Positions 59,521-64,000 of a stretch of 64,000 nucleotides of DNA are shown piece after piece. The stretch is taken from positions 64,461,094-64,525,093 of the forward strand of contig CP136065.1 in the NCBI GenBank assembly GCA_032622095.1, given 5' to 3'. The notes under the pieces were generated by a model. That model had not been told where the DNA came from. It was given only the letters and a program-made list of their open reading frames with translations, and did no database searches. Each line of letters begins with the position of its first letter. The stretch's first letter is position 1. The stretch is from Siphonodentalium dalli. Its lineage: Eukaryota > Mollusca > Scaphopoda > Gadilida > Siphonodentaliidae. The position numbers and the translations under genes are program-made.

Positions 59521-60122
59521 TTGACTCTTACTAGCTGTGGCAGACTTGAAATTGAATCCTGGATCCTGGATTGAGACTACTATGATGGAAATCATGGGAA
59601 TGAGAACTGACAATTTGAATCTGAAGTCAATCGCACGGGTATATTCTCAAATCTCAATAGCAATTTTTATGGAATTTTTAATTTTTAAATGGAATGCAAT
59701 CAATTTAATGGCCAATTTATATATTGCTGTGTGCCAAACCTCAGCTTCTGACAGGATTTATTGTAGGTCAATATGACAGCTTTCACAGGTTGTTGTAGTA
59801 CTAGAACTTAGAAGGGTAGGCACTACCGGCCTTCATGACTGAACTAGATTTATTGTCGAATGTTTGGCTAAGCCGCTAATACTAGTAACAGCCTTGAGCT
59901 ACATATAAGTATTAATAAATTACTTGAATACACCTTCCACATTAGGGTTATTTATTTCATGCCACATGATACTTGAAAAAATTCAAATTAGTCATTTTAA
60001 ATAAGTAGGAACCAATTTGGCAGTAGTGGTAGTAACTGTTGAGTGTTGTGTCGCTTGTGCATCCATAATTGGCATAAATTCATAATTCCATTGAAATTTA
60101 ATCTGTACTCCAGTTAGACTTA
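59521..60122. other. Unassigned sequence
   Basis: Part (59767-59845) resembles 52498-52560. No gene recognised. Confidence 0.35.
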
Positions 60123-60609
60123 TTAAAGGTACTCAACCCGATAAAACTCCTCTCAATTACTATTTCAATGGCTTCGGGGGTCAAAAATATTTGATTCGAG
60201 TCGAGGAAGTCACCCATCAAAGCTCAGATTTGTTAGATATCGATTTTAGAAATCATTATTTTTCATTATCGGGAATTCTTTCTGGCCCAGAAGATAGTCA
60301 AAAATTCGTTATTATTACCCACTTGATTATAGAGTTATCCATCCTTGTCTGTTTGAATAGAATTTTGGCGTAATATCTCGAGCAGGTTACCAAATTGACG
60401 GCAGTTATAAGTACTCATCTCGAGAACATAAGAATTTTCAAAAATCAATATCTAATAACTCTGAGCTTTGTTTGATGGGTTCCTCGACTCGAATCAAATA
60501 TTTTTTACCCCCAAAGCCAAAGAAATAGTAATATAGGACCCTCTGATCGGATTGTTGTTGTTGGAATCTGTTGAGATGGGGACCCTCTTTACGGGTTGAG
60601 TACCTTTAA
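60123..60609. mobile_element. TTAA-flanked foldback element, copy 2
   Basis: Same structure and length as 49433-49919 with over 90 percent identity by eye. Ends AGGTACTCAACCCG and CGGGTTGAGTACCT are flanked by TTAA. Confidence 0.85.
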
Positions 60610-61172
60610 GTTAAGTCCAGTTCAGTCCAAAATCCTAATTGTACTGTGCAATTCCACTGTGATTGGTACAATACTACATTTCATGCTGTTGCTATCCAGA
60701 CTGTTGTTGTTGTTGTTGTGTCCTCGTAGTCACTTGCAGTTGACAATATTACTATATCACTTGTGTTGTGGTTTTCTTCTTGTGAGAATGTTCCTGGCGT
60801 ATAATCAGTATGTGTGTGTGTGTAATCTCCGATGTTCCAAAATCCTCTCGTTGAGAACCGAGTGTTGCCGCTGACAAAACAATGACAACAACGTGAATGT
60901 CAACATCACCTTCAGGCTTCAGTCTTCACCACTCACGATTCACCGTCACTGGCGTCTGTCACCCGAACTTCGATTCAAATCGAGTTTTTAACCAGGTTTT
61001 CCTGGCAATAGTCGTTGAATTCATATGGAATGATGTAACGTTCCCACTCAACACCACATCCATTTTCCCTAAACTCTGATAATCGTATTCAAATGCGTGT
61101 TCTAACCAATTAAGTTTGAATTCAGCTAGAGAAAAAACTTTGTTCGCGTCATTTTTTATAAGTACGCAAAAG
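60610..61172. other. Unassigned sequence with (TTG)n
   Basis: A short TGTTGTTGTTG run at about 60702 and a TG run at about 60811. No gene recognised. Confidence 0.35.
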
Positions 61173-61255
61173 TGATTACAGCGCATGCGCGAAACGTAAA
61201 TTTTACTTCCGTCGTATACGGTGTGTCCGTCAGTGTTCTCCATGTGATTACAACT
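61173..61255 (+). promoter_or_regulatory. Near-copy of the cyclophilin promoter block
   Basis: The order GCGCATGCGC, ACTTCCGTCGTATACGG and TGTGTCCGTCAGT is repeated here on the opposite strand to 51721-51860, with small differences. No cyclophilin exon follows, so this is either a duplicated promoter fragment, the promoter of an unseen neighbour, or part of a dispersed repeat. Confidence 0.4.
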
Positions 61256-61494
61256 AAGCGGTACGAAGCTTCGGCACATTAATTATTATTCAAGATAATA
61301 TTATAAATATGCATACAATTTATTTACATATGGAAATGATGTCAAGCACCTATAAATAATCTATATTTGGAAGTAATGACTACGGGGAGCATGTATTGCA
61401 TATTCTAATGAGCTCATGCTTTAGAGTACAGCAAGAATCAAAAAAATTTGCTCGTAAACAAATAGCACAATTTTATGAATTACACGATAACTTA

Positions 61495-62840
61495 TCTAAT
61501 GAGAGTATACAGTTCCATCGAAATCGGGCGAAAAATGTTACTTTGCATCATTAACCCCAAAGCTGTGGCGGTTTTTCGTCCAATGAACCGAAGCTTCGGA
61601 CATGTACCGAAGCTTCGTGACGTATCAGAACTCCAAGAATATACCAAAAACCGGGACAACAAATGTTATCAAACGTTGAATGGTCACCAGAAACCTCGAT
61701 ATTAGTCATTTCAGACCATAATTAGCATCGGATTATATATTAACCCATCGTGTAATATGTCAAAATTACACACTTTGTTACACCCACCCATATATAAAGT
61801 TCTGCTTCCTCCCTAATACATGGCTACATATCAGAAGTTTATCTATGTCTAATTAATGAGAGTATACAGTTCTATCGAAATCGAGCGAAAAATGTTACTT
61901 TGTATCATTAACCCCAAAGCTGTGGCGGTTTTTCACATTTTTCGCCCGATTTTGACAAAACTGTATACTCTCATTAAGTAGACATCGATAAACTTCTTAT
62001 ATGTAGCCCTGTATCAGGGAGGAAGCAGTTATATTGGGGTGGGTGTAATATAGTGTGTCATTTTGACATATTTTACGATGGGTTAATATATAATGCGATG
62101 CTAATTATGGTCTGAAATGACTATTATCGAGGTTTCTGGTGACCATTCAACGTTTGATAGCATTTGGTGTCTCGATGGTGGTATATTCTTGGAGTTCTGA
62201 CACGTCACGAAGCTTCGGTACATGTCACGAAGCTTCGGTACATTGGATGAAAAACCGCCACAAATTTGGGGTTAATTATGCAAGGTCACATTTTTCACCC
62301 GATTTTGACAAAACTGTAGGCCTATACTCTCATTAAGTAGACATCGATAAACTTCTTATATGTAGCCCTGTATCAGGGAGGAAGCAGTTATATTGGGGTG
62401 GGTGTAATATAGTGTGTCATATTTTACGATGGGTTAATATATAATGCGATGCTAATTATGGTCTGAAATGACTAATATCGAGGTTTCTGGTGACCATTCA
62501 ACGTTTGTTGGCATTTGGTGTCTCGATGGTGGTATATTCTTGGGAGTTCTGACACGTCACGAAGCTTCGGTACATGTCACGAAGCTTCGGTACATTGGAT
62601 GAAAACCCGCCACAGATTTGGGGTTAAGGATGAAAGGTCACATTTTTCGCCAGATTTTGACAGAACTGTATACTCTCATTTGATACCATGTTTCTGTACG
62701 TGTAATGTCACGAAGCTTCGGTACATCAACTGGATGAAAAACCGCCAGAGTGTTGGGGGATAAGTACCCAGGGGGCCCCACATGTTTCTTCTGATTTCGA
62801 CAGTACTTTATACTGTTATTAATAAAGATACACATTGATT
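61495..62840. repeat. Large foldback region with CGAAGCTTCG palindromes
   Basis: A unit of about 360 bases (ATGAGAGTATACAGTT ... CGAAGCTTCG ... ACCAGAAACCTCGATA ... ATCAGAAGTTTATC) occurs once in plus orientation from 61499 and at least twice inverted up to 62690. The centre of symmetry is near 61935. A fragment recurs at 62996-63105. Confidence 0.75.
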
Positions 62841-63254
62841 AACTTCATGTTGAATGGAGCAGTCACAGTATAATTTTCTATTATTGAACATTTAACTTGA
62901 ATGTCACGAAGAATCGGTACATTCATGTTTTTGTTTCGACGCCGACTGTATGCATAAATCTGTTTTAAATATAGTAATAGATGAATAATAATTAATGTAC
63001 CGAAGCTTCGTATCTATTAGCGGCTACATATCAGAAGTTTATCTATGTCTAATTAATGAGAGTATACAGTTCTATCAAAATCGGGCAAAAAAATGTTACT
63101 TTGCATTAATATGATTACGTCAGTACGTATGGACAACCCAAAACACGTACGTCCATCTATAAAATGATAAATGTATGTTTCATAGTCCTGAGTGTCTGTA
63201 TTTCTGGCCAACTTGGGATATATACGATCACGCCAGTACGTATGGACCGTAGGA

Positions 63255-63420
63255 CGGCGACATGTCACTCTGTAATGTGTCCAAAGGTTCGCTATTCTCA
63301 AGGTTCATTATACCGAAGTTTCGCCATTCCCAAGGTTCTCTATATTCCTCGATATTCAGAAGGTTTTTATAACTTGTTATTTTGAAGTTTCATTCTATAT
63401 TCTGAAGTTTTGAGAGGGTT
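63255..63420. repeat. GAACCTTCG-type inverted repeat, left arm
   Basis: AAGGTTCGCTATTCTCAAGG, AAGTTTCGCCATTCCCAAGG and similar short units. The inverse lies at 63735-63835 (GAATAGCGAACCTTCG). Together they bracket the third TTAA-type element. Confidence 0.55.
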
Positions 63421-63456
63421 CTTTATCATAAGACTCTTTTTATGAAGGAAATAACT

Positions 63457-63735
63457 TAAAGGTACTCAATCCGATAAGACGCTGCTAAATTACTCTTTCT
63501 TTGGTTTCGGTGGGGAAAAAAATATTTGATTAGTGTCGAGGAACCCACCCATCAAAGCTCAGAGTAATTAGATATCGATCTTTGCAGTTTGCTATATTTA
63601 TTGTTTCTGGGCCTGATCGTGCCAGAAGGACGAGGTCAAACGGGCGGTCTTCCAGATAAAGATGGATAACTGTAAAATCGTGGTAATAATAACTACTTGG
63701 TATTAGAGTTGTCCATCTTTTCTGGTTAAATACGC
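63457..63735. mobile_element. TTAA-type foldback element, diverged third copy
   Basis: It starts TTAAAGGTACTCAATCCGAT and shares CACCCATCAAAGCTCAGA with the other copies, but no right terminus with TTAA is seen. It appears truncated or rearranged. Confidence 0.6.
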
Positions 63736-64000
63736 CCAGAATAGCAAACCTTCAGAATAGCGAACCTTCGATGTCTGAATAAGAACCTTTGGAATAGCGA
63801 CCCTTCGGAATATGGAACCTTCGAAATAATGAACGCGATCCTGTATGAAGAGCCCATGACACGTCCATCAATAAGTGTATACATGTTTCATGGGACTGTT
63901 TATATATATACATATATAAGACTGGAGTAAAGTTGAGACCAACATGTCTTTGTTAATTTTGGTGCCCAGATTTCAACGAAATTTGGTGTGGTGACTCAGG

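Overview
This window looks like AT-rich eukaryotic genomic DNA from a marine invertebrate. The dense, tandemly organised repeats and the frequent TACATGTA words suggest a bivalve or other lophotrochozoan. The species cannot be fixed from the sequence alone. There is no prokaryotic organisation. Almost every open frame over 60 codons is a chance frame in repeats or introns.

The one host gene I can build is a cytosolic cyclophilin A-type peptidyl-prolyl isomerase on the minus strand. Its five coding exons (51605-51673, 29656-29686, 19345-19530, 12984-13062, 7007-7145) splice with GT-AG borders into a complete 167-residue protein. The gene covers about 44.7 kb for a 504-base coding sequence. Its introns of about 21.9, 10.1, 6.3 and 5.8 kb hold most of the mobile DNA in the window. 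A TATA-less promoter candidate with NRF1-like and ETS-like sites lies just upstream of exon 1, and a near-copy of its core sits about 9.4 kb away at 61.18 kb.

Layout: 0-7 kb is downstream of the gene (MITEs and tandem-unit repeats). 7-13 kb is intron 4, with a 2.4-kb element holding an about 155/165-bp alternating satellite that stops about 65 bp from exon 4. 13-19 kb is intron 3 (back-to-back tandem-unit elements). 19.5-29.6 kb is intron 2 (a satellite copy carrying a 5S rRNA-derived SINE insertion, a 41-bp minisatellite, and the first of two inverted TIR elements). 29.7-51.6 kb is intron 1: the second inverted element, a hAT-type MITE, a 2.7-kb segment duplicated across a 100-N assembly gap beside a poly(C)/poly(G) array, two LINE fragments, minisatellites and a TTAA-flanked foldback. 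51.7-64 kb is upstream of the gene: a TIR element with palindromic ends, an internally deleted hAT transposon with BED and hATC remnants and a perfect 8-bp target duplication, a second TTAA foldback, and a large foldback region rich in CGAAGCTTCG.

The most unusual signal is an architecture shared by many of the repeats. At the 5' end is a short hairpin whose stem sequence differs between copies while its pairing and flanks are kept. Next come about 120-190-bp tandem monomers, then a GACG-rich simple repeat, and finally a 3' hairpin. Several insertions can be tested against empty-site paralogues inside this same window.
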